Below, piece after piece: positions 23,762 through 31,677 of a stretch of 34,622 nt of DNA; within the stretch, counting starts at the first letter, position 1, and each line of letters opens with the position of its first letter. This DNA comes from Acidobacteriota bacterium (GTDB lineage: Bacteria > Acidobacteriota > Terriglobia > UBA7540): positions 1 to 34,622 of the forward strand of contig JARLGN010000623.1 in the NCBI GenBank assembly GCA_031292775.1. Direction: 5' to 3'. The position numbers were made by a program, and so were the translations under genes. The notes under the pieces are model-generated. The model worked only from the letters and a program-made list of their open reading frames with translations, was not told where the DNA came from and made no database searches.

Positions 23762-26065
23762 TCACGCACTACGGGGTGAATCCTTGGACCTTGAACGGCC
23801 TGCTCCGGAAGAATGCGATGGATTCGACACGGCGACATCATCGTAATAGGACTCGCGGTAGGGTCCGTAATAGGTTCCATAATACGTGTCGAAGCGCATG
23901 TCAACCTTATTGAGCACCATCCCCAGAACCCGGGAACCGGCGTTTTCAAGGATTCGATGAGCCCGGGCAAGGGCCCCCCGCGCCGTCGTCCCACTGGCGA
24001 CCACCAGAATAACCCCGTCCACCATGGCGGAAAGTACCACGGCGTCGGTAACCAGAAGCAACGGAGGCGAGTCAATGACGATCTGGACAAACCGCTTCAT
24101 TAAATCCTTCAGAGTGCCCTCCATCATGTGCGACGAAAGCAATTCCGCAGGATCAGGAGGCCGGGGACCCGCCGGCAGCACCCAGAGATTGGGGACCCGC
24201 TCATACTGAATCAATACATCATCCAACGAATGTGCCCCCGTCAGGTAGCTGCTTAATCCCTTCTCGTTGGAAACTCCCAGCGTCTTGGCAACGGAGGGAC
24301 GGCGCAAGTCCGCATCGAGGATCAAAACCGGGCCTCCCCTTTGGGCGAAGGACATTGCCAGGTTGGAGGCAACAGAAGTTTTCCCTTCACCAGCCTGGGC
24401 ACTGGTAACCAGCAATGTTTGCGGTGGACGGGGAGCGGTGGAGAGCAAAACTGAAGTCCGGAGGCTCCGGAACGACTCTGACAGGGGTGAGGATGGGTGC
24501 TTAAGAACAGCCAAACCCACGCCTGACTGGCCCACCGGGTTTAGGGTACGGCCTCCGGCGACTTGCCTTCGCTTGGACCCGTTGGACTCGGCGGGGATGA
24601 CCGCCAAAGCCGGTGCATTTACGATTCGTTCCGCTTCCTCAGTGGTCCTGACCGAACTATCCAGGGCTTCCTGGACAAATGCCAACGTGATCCCAAGAAT
24701 CAAGCCAACGAGTAAACCCGCAGTGATATTGCGCTTTCGGTTTGGACTGATCGGATGCACGGGGATGGAGGCCGGGTCGATAATCTGAACGTTGGTAACT
24801 TGCAGACTGGCGGCTAGAGTGGCATCTTTCAAGCGCTGCAAAAGGCTCTCATAAAGCTGCTGGTTGATTTCGAATTCCCGCTTCATGATGTTGTGCTCAA
24901 TCATGCGCTGATTGAGTGCGCCGACTTCCGCCTTCTCTCTCGCCAAGGCATCACCCAACAGCTTTTCCCGGCTAAGGGCCGCCAAGTAATCATTGTGAAC
25001 TTTGGCAATAGCCTGCTTGCGTGCATTTTCGATCAGGCCTTGCAATTGCGTCATCTGGTCATGCAGCCGAATGACCTTGGGAAAATTCGGCCCATACTGG
25101 CCAAGGGCATCCTGGTACGACCCCTTGAGGTCGCTGTATCTCTCTTCCAAATGCTGAAGAACTTCGTTCTGCACGATGATTCCAACCTGGGCTTCGTTGG
25201 CTTTCGCCAGCTCATAAAGAGATTGTTTCTGGATCAGGTCGCTCTCGGCAGTCCCGAAGTCCTTGTTGAGCTGCTCCAGCCTCTGATCGTTGATGGTCCC
25301 TTTGTCCCCTCCCGTACTGATGATCAGGTTTTGGCGCTCGTAAGCTACCAAAGCCTCTTGCGATTTCTCCATCTTCGCCTTTAACTCTTGTAACTGCGTC
25401 TCCATCCCGCGTGAAGCCCGGCCGGTAAAATCGATTCGCTCCTGGAAGTTGGATTCAATATAGTTGTTAACCAATTGATTCGCAACATTCGCCGCCAGCT
25501 CCGGATTTCCGCTTTCATAGCTGACGGAAAGAATGCGGCTGTCTTTCAGAGGCTCTACTTTGAGGCCATCCTTAAATTCCGCGATCAATGCCGTTTTGCG
25601 TGCCCCGGCGATCTGCGCCGGCGATTGTCCCGAAGCCTTGGATAAGCTGGAACTCTGGGGCTCCGCACGATCAAGCCCCAGTTGCTCCATCGTTGTCCAT
25701 GACAGGCTGTCGCTCTGCAAAACCTGGATCTGGGTGGTTAGAAATGAGAAGTCCTCCTGGGGAGCCTGGCGGTAAACCTCGCTAAGGGTTTGAAGTTGGG
25801 GGTAGTTGGTCTCCACCTCAATGTTCGCCGTCGCTTTGTAAATAGGTTGCATTTTGAAGGAATAAATCGCCGTCAGCACTGAAACGACAACGGTGGCAGT
25901 GATGATAGTCGCAGCCCGCTTGACGACGATGTGCCAAAACGTGGCGAAAGTGAAATGCGCGTCGTTCCCCTGCGCCGCCTCCAACTCCAGGGTTGTCGGC
26001 ATGTAGCTGTTGATTCTCTGCGAAAGATCTCGCCCGATAGGCGATAAAGACTCGTTGTCAGGCAC
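23762..26065 (-). CDS. wzc: Wzc-type polysaccharide co-polymerase / tyrosine autokinase
   Basis: About 767 aa (GTG 26065; GGGAG 7 nt upstream. A TTG two codons earlier is too close to the site). Inner-membrane chain-length regulator fused to a BY-kinase. Wzz-like N-domain with a transmembrane helix (about 52-70), a long periplasmic coiled-coil region (about 220-410), IDPASIPVHPISPNRKRN before a second helix (about 449-467), then the cytoplasmic kinase: Walker A SAQAGEGKTSVASNLA (557-572), Walker A' VLILDADLRRPS and Walker B IVIDSPPLLL. The C-terminus has a tyrosine cluster (DTYYGTYYGPYRESYYDD), the expected autophosphorylation site. It pairs with the export protein encoded just upstream. Confidence 0.95.
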   Translation of the reverse strand: MPDNESLSPIGRDLSQRINSYMPTTLELEAAQGNDAHFTFATFWHIVVKRAATIITATVVVSVLTAIYSFKMQPIYKATANIEVETNYPQLQTLSEVYRQAPQEDFSFLTTQIQVLQSDSLSWTTMEQLGLDRAEPQSSSLSKASGQSPAQIAGARKTALIAEFKDGLKVEPLKDSRILSVSYESGNPELAANVANQLVNNYIESNFQERIDFTGRASRGMETQLQELKAKMEKSQEALVAYERQNLIISTGGDKGTINDQRLEQLNKDFGTAESDLIQKQSLYELAKANEAQVGIIVQNEVLQHLEERYSDLKGSYQDALGQYGPNFPKVIRLHDQMTQLQGLIENARKQAIAKVHNDYLAALSREKLLGDALAREKAEVGALNQRMIEHNIMKREFEINQQLYESLLQRLKDATLAASLQVTNVQIIDPASIPVHPISPNRKRNITAGLLVGLILGITLAFVQEALDSSVRTTEEAERIVNAPALAVIPAESNGSKRRQVAGGRTLNPVGQSGVGLAVLKHPSSPLSESFRSLRTSVLLSTAPRPPQTLLVTSAQAGEGKTSVASNLAMSFAQRGGPVLILDADLRRPSVAKTLGVSNEKGLSSYLTGAHSLDDVLIQYERVPNLWVLPAGPRPPDPAELLSSHMMEGTLKDLMKRFVQIVIDSPPLLLVTDAVVLSAMVDGVILVVASGTTARGALARAHRILENAGSRVLGMVLNKVDMRFDTYYGTYYGPYRESYYDDVAVSNPSHSSGAGRSRSKDSPRSA

Positions 26066-26126
26066 CGTCAAGCTCCCGTTCAGGAAAATCGAATTTTGCC
26101 GTACCCATTCTCACTCCAGCCGGTCC

Positions 26127-27230
26127 TCAGTGGTAAATGACCAAGCTCGATCCGGTATAGCCCGCTACTTGGAGGGCGGTAGACGCCGTCTGGTGCAGGG
26201 CCTTGATCCGGGTACTTTCAGGCACATAGAGAATATCGTCCGGTATCAATCTTATATCGGCAATCTGCCCTTTCACCATGCTTTTGTAATCCACCGGAAT
26301 TTCATTCCGCTTTTCCTCTGGACCGGCAGGATCGCGACGCAGGATGGCAATTCGTCCTTTTTTGGCAAAGGTCGTCACATCGCCGGCCATGGCCAGGGCT
26401 TTAAGCACCGTAATTTGAGTACGGGTTTCGTTCAGTACGTATCCACCCGGGCGGGTCACAGCCCCCATGACATAAATAAGCTCAGCGCGCTGGACCGTCA
26501 CTCTATCCCCTGGATAAAGGAGGATATTTGTCTTATCATCGCCCGTCTCCACCAGCTTGTGAATGTCCAAAGTAAAGGGCTGCCCCTTGGCGGAGGGATT
26601 CACGCCTCCCGTCTGGACGCTATCGGCAAGGTCGGCGCGTAGGCCAATATCTCCCCGCGTAATGATTGCGTTGTTGCCCGCCTCAGGTGCAAGCCCACCC
26701 GCCTCAACCAGAATATCAAGCAACCGGGTGGGGCCGTAGATCGGATATGATTGCGCTTTCTTAACTTGCCCGGAAACCGTTACCGCATGCTGCCGCGTTT
26801 CTTTAAGTGAAACGGTTACATGCGCGTTATTGAGCATCCCGGCTTCACGAAACTTGGCAGCAATCAGGGCAGAAAGTTGATCCATGGTTTCGCCGGCGGC
26901 GGCAATCGGCTGCTGCAACAAGGGCAGGGTTAGAAATCCATTGGAACTGACTCGATAAGTGCGGGTAACTTCCGGCACGTCCATGACGTAAACATCCAAC
27001 AGGTCTTCCGGGCTCACCGTGTAATCGTTGACCAGAGTCTTGGTCACGGTGGCGGAACCCACGGGCGATGGGGTCTCCTTCGCGGCCACCATCGACGGCG
27101 CGACCGGCGCGGCCTTCACTTCCTGTGCGCGGACCGGGGTAAACCCGGCAAGGAGATAAACCGCCAAGCCCAAACCTGCAACCATCGCGGATCTTCTGAT
27201 TTTCATAATCGCCAGTTGTTTCCTGCCCAT
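26127..27230 (-). CDS. Polysaccharide export outer-membrane protein (Wza/BexD-like, SLBB)
   Basis: About 367 aa from ATG 27230, which has GAGGTGG 5-7 nt upstream. N-terminal signal peptide (hydrophobic MVAGLGLAVYLLAGF, probable cleavage after VRA-Q). No lipobox Cys is present, unlike many Wza proteins. The Poly_export domain starts at YTVSPEDLLDVYVMDVPEV. Two SLBB-type segments follow (VTVSGQVKKAQSYPIYGPTR and IYVMGAVTRPGGYVL). It forms the outer-membrane channel for the polymer together with the Wzc partner. The frame extends to an ATG at 27356 that lacks a ribosome site and lies upstream of a TATAAT box. It is the first gene of the long minus-strand operon. Confidence 0.93.
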   Translation of the reverse strand: MGRKQLAIMKIRRSAMVAGLGLAVYLLAGFTPVRAQEVKAAPVAPSMVAAKETPSPVGSATVTKTLVNDYTVSPEDLLDVYVMDVPEVTRTYRVSSNGFLTLPLLQQPIAAAGETMDQLSALIAAKFREAGMLNNAHVTVSLKETRQHAVTVSGQVKKAQSYPIYGPTRLLDILVEAGGLAPEAGNNAIITRGDIGLRADLADSVQTGGVNPSAKGQPFTLDIHKLVETGDDKTNILLYPGDRVTVQRAELIYVMGAVTRPGGYVLNETRTQITVLKALAMAGDVTTFAKKGRIAILRRDPAGPEEKRNEIPVDYKSMVKGQIADIRLIPDDILYVPESTRIKALHQTASTALQVAGYTGSSLVIYH

Positions 27231-27341
27231 GGATCCCACCTCACTCCACAACATGCAACATGAATTCAAACCATTTTCTTCGATCGCCGCTCGCTTGGCG
27301 GCAGTTTCCAGCGCTCGTTGCCCACCCGATAACCTGCAATC

Positions 27342-27347
27342 ATTATA
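27342..27347 (-). promoter_or_regulatory. Candidate -10 box for the polysaccharide operon
   Basis: A perfect TATAAT occurs on the minus strand about 112 nt before the export-protein ATG, immediately after a tandem GGTGAGATAT repeat. No good -35 hexamer is found 16-18 nt upstream, so an activator or another sigma factor may be needed. If used, the leader would be about 105 nt and the longer frame starting at 27356 could not be fully transcribed. Confidence 0.4.
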
Positions 27348-27356
27348 TCTCACCAT

Positions 27357-28375
27357 ATCTCACCAGACTTGGGCAGTTGACGATTCCGCAGGATACCCAG
27401 TATTTCTCATGGCCAGGAATCCATAGGGGTGAATTTGGGGGCGTTCTCGGTCTCTAAATCGTCCGCTTGGGCTCAAGCCGTCTGTCCTGGGATAGTCTGT
27501 TTATTCGCAGCCTCCGGGGCAATCGCCCTTCAGCAGGAAAGTCGGGATAGGGTAGTCAAGCGACAGGGCACAAAGCTCGTACCACGACGGCGGGTAAAGC
27601 GAGGACAGGCATCTTTTAGCCACTCTGCGACGCGAAAACCCTCGCAATAAAACCTCCCGTAAACCCGGCGGAATCAGGATTCCGCCCTTGCCATCTTCCA
27701 CGGATTGATCGCCGCCATCTTTCGCAGCCTGTTTCAATAATACTTAAGATGACATCGTGTGTTCGCGGGCACTGGCTCTTGCAAACACTCGACCGTAAAT
27801 CCGGCGAGGCTGTACTGCGCTATCGCGCTGGATTCCGGCATGTTGCGCAAACAAATATTGACGAGCAGTAGTATATGTTTGCGCTTCCGGGTTGTCAATA
27901 CCGGGTGGGTTCGTTGTCACGGCAAAGCGGGGTGTCCTAAGGTGCCGCACGCTCAAAGGTGTGGCGGCCCTTCGGCATTGTTCGAATACCTGAAACTCGT
28001 TGGCGAAGACCTGATGGCTGCGGCTTTGTAATCCACTCTGAATGAAACAATTGAGCGGATACAAGCCGCGACCACACATAGGGGCCAGCGGCCCTGGCCC
28101 TCGGCCGAACGGCGTTCGGCCCTACATCGCGCGCCAGATATTTGCTGAAAAAACAGGATTGTACGAACTTGCAAGGCATTGTTAGGTGCGTTTCGCCTTA
28201 CTTTGGGGTTCTCAGCATGACGATGGCAATGTATTTATTAACACCCCAAGGAGGAAAGGCTGCGGAGTAATCCCGCCGGGGCGGGATTACTCCGCACGAT
28301 CCACTGATTGTCAACACAAAGCTCCCCGCACGTGTTCCTCGAAGCGACGAATTTGCCTTTCCGTGACGACAATTC
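27357..28375. other. Gene-poor 1-kb intergenic region with several inverted repeats
   Basis: No ORF here is convincing: the open frames at 27744-28079 and 27937-28179 overlap on the same strand, lack ribosome sites and resemble nothing I recognise. What is visible is structural: a 9-bp stem at 27667-27686 (GGCGGAATC-AG-GATTCCGCC); a spaced 9-bp inverted repeat at 27845-27884 (GCGCAAACA ... TGTTTGCGC, 22 nt apart) resembling an operator; an 8-bp stem at 28103-28121 (GGCCGAAC-GGC-GTTCGGCC); and the long hairpin described separately. The region separates the cytochrome gene from the operon's first gene and is a likely control region. Confidence 0.5.
28261..28296. terminator. Perfect 17-bp stem hairpin, possible terminator of the cytochrome gene
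   Basis: The arms TGCGGAGTAATCCCGCC and GGCGGGATTACTCCGCA are perfectly complementary around a 2-nt centre, 36 nt in all. It lies about 80 nt downstream of the cytochrome gene stop. No run of T follows on the minus strand (the next bases are GCCTTTCC), so it is not a standard intrinsic terminator. It could be a repeat-family palindrome or a transcript-stabilising stem. Confidence 0.5.
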
Positions 28376-29758
28376 CTATAAAGCGCGCAAGAAAGCTACG
28401 AGGTCATCCTTTTCCTGGGCGGCCAGGTGGAGCTGTTGAATAAGGTTGAAGTATTCCACCGTATCCTCAAGGGTGAAGCACCGCCCGTCGTGCAGGTAGG
28501 GTGGGGAGTCCTTGATGCCTCGCAAGGGGAACGTCTTAATGGGACCGTCGGCATCCATCAACATGCCATTCACCATTTCCTGCCTGTAAAACCGCTCCGC
28601 CCTGAGGTTGTGCATGCTGTTATCGGTGTAGTAGGGGGCAGGATGGCAGAAAGCGCACCGGCCCTTTCCGTTAAAGATGGCCTCACCGCGTAGTTCACTT
28701 GGGGTGGCCTTGGTGCGATCGAGTTCGCCGTAAATATCAAGCTTGGGAGCGGGAGGGAAATCCAGGATCTCCATGAATTCCGCCATGGCATGAACCTGGG
28801 AACCCCTTTCCAGAATGTTAACCCCTTTCTTGGCGGCCATGGCGATGTCGCCGTCGAAATAGGCGGCGCGCTGTTCAAATTCGGTAAAGTCCTCCACCGT
28901 TTTAAGGGCACGCTGAGAACCGAAGAGCCGTTGGATGTTCACTCCCCGCAGGGAAGGCGTTTGGATGCGGTGCCTGAATTCCTGGGGTCGGATGTCTCCC
29001 ACCAGATGGTTCGCCGCGTTGGTATGGCCGTTCACATGACAGTCGAAACACGTTACGCCCAGGCTCGGGCGGTCCGTCCGCCGGTCCTCCGTCGCATTGA
29101 ATTGCTGTTGGGGAAACTGGGTCACCAGAAGGCGCAGACCTTCAAGCTGCTTGGGGTTCAAAATCCCATTGAATATCTCATAGTAGTTATCGATGGTAAT
29201 GATGCGTCCTTTAGCCACATCACCAAGGTCGGGCCGGGTGGTGAGGTAAATTGCGGGGGCCGGGTCTGGAATGAATTGTTCAGGCAGATCGAAATCCAAA
29301 TCAAACCGAACCAGCCGGGGCAGTGGTTTCGTGGTCATGTCCGGAAAGAGCATGCCCCCTTCCGCGTGGTCGGCAAACGGTAACGGTTTGTACGGGAAAA
29401 CCCCCTTCTCTTTGATTTGTTCGGGGGACATGTTGTTAAGCTGCTCCCACGTCACGCCTCGGAGGTTGGCTGTCGGTCCCACGGGGATGGGTTTCCCCCC
29501 CGACATGAAAACCTCGCCCCTGGTTCTCTTGGCGAGCACATAACGGGAGCTCAGCATTTCCATGTGCTCTTTGGCTCGCGCGGCTTTTACTGCCATGCGT
29601 GCGGCTTTGATTTGGTCGAAGGAAACATCCTGATTCGTCGGTCCATAGCTGGAGACGACCGTCCCCTGCTGGGCATGAACGAGAACCGTGGCGGCCCCCA
29701 CGACCAACAGAATACAGATCCCAATTAACATCATGGAGTAGGTCTTTTTTCCGCTCAT
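28376..29758 (-). CDS. Di-heme cytochrome c, MauG/cytochrome c peroxidase-like
   Basis: 460 aa from ATG 29758, which follows AAGGAGG at 8 nt (an ATG at 29842 lacks a site). N-terminal signal segment (MMLIGICILLVVGAATVLVHAQQ), so the protein is exported to the periplasm. Two CXXCH heme c motifs: CFDCH (237-241) and CAFCH (368-372). The C-terminal FPLRGIKDSPPYLHDGRCFT followed by TLEDTVEYFN corresponds to the conserved TPSLRNV..PYFHDG..TLEEAV region of the MauG/peroxidase family. A redox role is clear; the substrate is not. It is single, between gene-poor regions, and does not look like part of the polysaccharide operon. Confidence 0.88.
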   Translation of the reverse strand: MSGKKTYSMMLIGICILLVVGAATVLVHAQQGTVVSSYGPTNQDVSFDQIKAARMAVKAARAKEHMEMLSSRYVLAKRTRGEVFMSGGKPIPVGPTANLRGVTWEQLNNMSPEQIKEKGVFPYKPLPFADHAEGGMLFPDMTTKPLPRLVRFDLDFDLPEQFIPDPAPAIYLTTRPDLGDVAKGRIITIDNYYEIFNGILNPKQLEGLRLLVTQFPQQQFNATEDRRTDRPSLGVTCFDCHVNGHTNAANHLVGDIRPQEFRHRIQTPSLRGVNIQRLFGSQRALKTVEDFTEFEQRAAYFDGDIAMAAKKGVNILERGSQVHAMAEFMEILDFPPAPKLDIYGELDRTKATPSELRGEAIFNGKGRCAFCHPAPYYTDNSMHNLRAERFYRQEMVNGMLMDADGPIKTFPLRGIKDSPPYLHDGRCFTLEDTVEYFNLIQQLHLAAQEKDDLVAFLRAL

Positions 29759-30129
29759 TCTGCAGTCCTCCTTGCTCTGCTCTAGTTTGGGCCGACACGC
29801 CGAAACCTGCGTGACGGTCGGCCAAAGAACCGGAATTTCCATTACCGACCTCCGGCCCCACGGCTAACCTACACCTGACCGCCGCGGGATGCAATTGTAC
29901 TTATCGGGTGGCTTCGCGACTCGGGATTAGGGTTTAGGGATTCGGGATTCGGGCACCGGGGTGGGCCTGAACGGTCGCCGACATGCCAATGCCGCAGAGG
30001 GCGCAGGGAAAACAGAGAAGTTGTGGTTTGCAAGGCTTCGCGCCTTTGCGTGTTGGCGTGGCGTCTTCAGTGCGGCGTCTTTGGGCTTTGGGCGCCTCTC
30101 GCGCAGAGGTTGTGGTATGCTCTGCGCAA
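29759..30129. other. Divergent intergenic region with GGGATTCGGG-type direct repeats
   Basis: This stretch lies between the divergently transcribed cytochrome and methylase-relic/HEPN-like genes. It holds an imperfect hairpin near the cytochrome leader (29791-29822, GCCGAC/GTCGGC outer arms), then overlapping near-repeats of GGGATT(C)GGG at 29921-29960, then a segment rich in GCGCAGAGG/CCTTTGCG words at 29990-30115. The same GATTCGGG unit recurs in reverse at about 31607-31632. No ORF is supported, and no clear promoter is visible for either side. Confidence 0.45.
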
Positions 30130-30210
30130 ATGGACGGAAGAAATAAACTCTACTTTGGTAATAACCGGAGTATTCCTCGCGAATACGTCGCGGATGGGGT
30201 GCCCAAATGA
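30130..30210 (+). pseudogene. Possible N-terminal relic of a DNA (adenine) methyltransferase gene
   Basis: A 26-codon ORF, MDGRNKLYFGNNRSIPREYV-ADGVPK. It resembles the start of site-specific DNA methyltransferases of the type III/Mod-like class (pattern N-x-LY[YF]GDN-xx-I-xx-x-V-x-D just before the catalytic DPPF). The first Asp of GDN is Asn here, and the frame ends before any DPPF/Y motif, so no activity is possible. Its TGA overlaps the ATG of the next gene as ATGA. It may be a relic left by a deletion, or a short translated leader for the downstream gene. The family match is from memory of the motif, not a search. Confidence 0.45.
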
Positions 30211-31025
30211 CACCGGATAAGTTGAAGAGGCTCACTTACTCAAAGTATCTTTTCAGACGGGCTAAGTATTTTCAGCAATTAGGAAACGAGTTGTCATCTG
30301 CAGAAGCGGTGCTTGCAGCCCACGATGCGGCTGAAATGTTGATGCGCGTCATTACCGACCATCTGGGTGCCAGTCCAGCAGACAAAATCATGGACTTCTG
30401 GAAGCTTGTCAAAGACAAAACTGGCTCAGAGCCGCCTCATAAAGGGGCAATGGACAGGCTCAATAATCTTCGCGTAGGATTCAAGCACAAAGGTAATCTG
30501 CCCAATTCGAGCGTTGTCGCAGACCTCATGCCTAGCGTGGCGGCCTTCTGCGCGGAAAGTGCGGAGCAGTATCTAGGAGTTGACTATGAGTCAGTGAGCT
30601 TAATCGATCTGATTCCAAATGCAGAGGCGCGTGACAAAGTGAAGGAGGCAGAAAAGGCCAAGGCCGAAAGCAACATTCCCAACGCCTTGCTTGCCCTCGG
30701 TATTGCCTTCGATAAGCTACATGATGAAGCTCGCAAGAGGGACAGCCTTGGCCTGATTCCGCAATTCCATGGCAGGTCTGACGTGGACCAAGCACATATT
30801 AGAGCTGTCCGGCAGGTAATTGACACGGTGAACATAATGATATTGGGCATCCATCCACCGAGGTTGCGTCGCTTTTCGGCGTCCACTCCTATACGTACGT
30901 ACGCGATGTCAGGAGCGATGCAGGTGAGTTGGCCCTATGACCCGGGGCGGCTGGGCTCGGACGACTATGACTTTTGCCATCAGTTTGTCATCGACTTCGC
31001 CTTGCGACTCGCGGGTTCGGGTTGA
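30207..31025 (+). CDS. Hypothetical protein with HEPN-like RxxxxH motif
   Basis: 272 aa, function unknown. The N-terminal 100 residues are helical, with FRRAKYFQQLGNELSSAEAV and AAHDAAEMLMRVITDHLG followed by RLNNLRVGFKHKGNLP. Here R89-VGFK-H94 fits the Rx4-6H motif of HEPN ribonuclease-type domains, which occur in toxins and anti-phage proteins. A second helical stretch (about 145-185, KVKEAEKAKAESNIPNALLA) is followed by a C-terminal part with no recognised motif. GGGGTG lies about 6 nt before ATG 30207, which overlaps the short ORF's stop. Base composition is less GC-rich than the neighbouring 31678 gene, which suggests a separate origin. The HEPN call is tentative. Confidence 0.65.
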   Translation: MTPDKLKRLTYSKYLFRRAKYFQQLGNELSSAEAVLAAHDAAEMLMRVITDHLGASPADKIMDFWKLVKDKTGSEPPHKGAMDRLNNLRVGFKHKGNLPNSSVVADLMPSVAAFCAESAEQYLGVDYESVSLIDLIPNAEARDKVKEAEKAKAESNIPNALLALGIAFDKLHDEARKRDSLGLIPQFHGRSDVDQAHIRAVRQVIDTVNIMILGIHPPRLRRFSASTPIRTYAMSGAMQVSWPYDPGRLGSDDYDFCHQFVIDFALRLAGSG

Positions 31026-31158
31026 GCAAGCGTAGCGCGGCATCTCTCAGTTTCAAATCTTCCTGTTCTAACCTGGTGGCCAACCCACGCAGTCAATGGC
31101 CAGTTACCGCCTCAGTATGATAGCCCCTTCGCAGGCTGCACTCGAAGCCGCGAAGCGG

Positions 31159-31347
31159 CGGCAGATTGTGGCCCATGGCACCAGCCATGGGAATAATGCG
31201 CAAGAAGAGGGACGAGCCCCGGCAGGGGCGGCAGAAATCATGGACTACTCGTTTGCCGAAGACGTTCTTTCGCCCCTGCCGGGGCTCCCACAGCAATTGC
31301 GAGCGCGTCTTTTTCCCACGGCTCTCGCCATGGGCCACATTCTGCCG
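31159..31347. repeat. Nested inverted repeats
   Basis: Outer arms of 21 bp (31159-31179 and 31327-31347, CGGCAGATTGTGGCCCATGGC and its complement with one mismatch) enclose perfect 17-bp inner arms (31214-31230 and 31271-31287, GAGCCCCGGCAGGGGCG). A smaller CCCATGGC/GCCATGGG hairpin lies within the left half. The nested symmetry explains the open frames here on both strands, which I do not regard as genes. It looks like an interspersed palindromic repeat unit. Confidence 0.75.
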
Positions 31348-31543
31348 GCCCTGCCGGGCCTAAGTCCCCACCGCCGGGACAAAGCCACGGCGCCCAGCCT
31401 GCACCCCTATAATATAGCCTCCATGAGAATATTTCAGTTGACAAGCCAGGTAGCCGGTATACACTAGATGCTGAGGCCAGCTCCCGCTGGCGGACCGGCA
31501 AGACCGCGGACCTATACAACGGGTCGGCGCAAACCATAATGAC

Positions 31544-31658
31544 AGGTGTCAGGTATCGGGTATCAGGTGTCAGGGGAAAAGCAGAATCCCGTCCTGTGGC
31601 GCGATGCCCGAATCCCGTGTCCCGAATCCCGCCCCCTGACACCTGGCACCTGACACCT
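31544..31658. repeat. Inverted repeat of AGGTGTCAGG units flanking CCGAATCCCG direct repeats
   Basis: The left block (31544-31576) contains AGGTGTCAGG and TCAGGTGTCAGGGG. The right block (31633-31658) contains the complements CCCCTGACACCTG and CCTGACACCT. Between them lie two copies of CCCGAATCCCG. The whole could fold into a long hairpin ending 20 nt before the start codon of the next gene (ATG 31678), so it may affect that gene's expression. Confidence 0.65.
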
Positions 31659-31677
31659 ACTCTATGGAGGTTCTTAC

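Noticed and set aside
27421-27660. Possible c-di-GMP riboswitch in the operon leader
   Set aside because: The words GCCTCCGG and GGGTA are reminiscent of the GEMM fold but lie on the strand opposite to the operon and lack the conserved core; I cannot build the paired structure.
27744-28079. 111-codon minus-strand ORF upstream of the polysaccharide operon
   Set aside because: Arg/Pro-rich, no ribosome site, no motif recognised, and it overlaps another equally weak ORF. More likely non-coding.
31096-31467. Open frames on both strands across 31.1-31.6 kb
   Set aside because: They are mirror products of the nested inverted repeats, without ribosome sites or recognisable domains.
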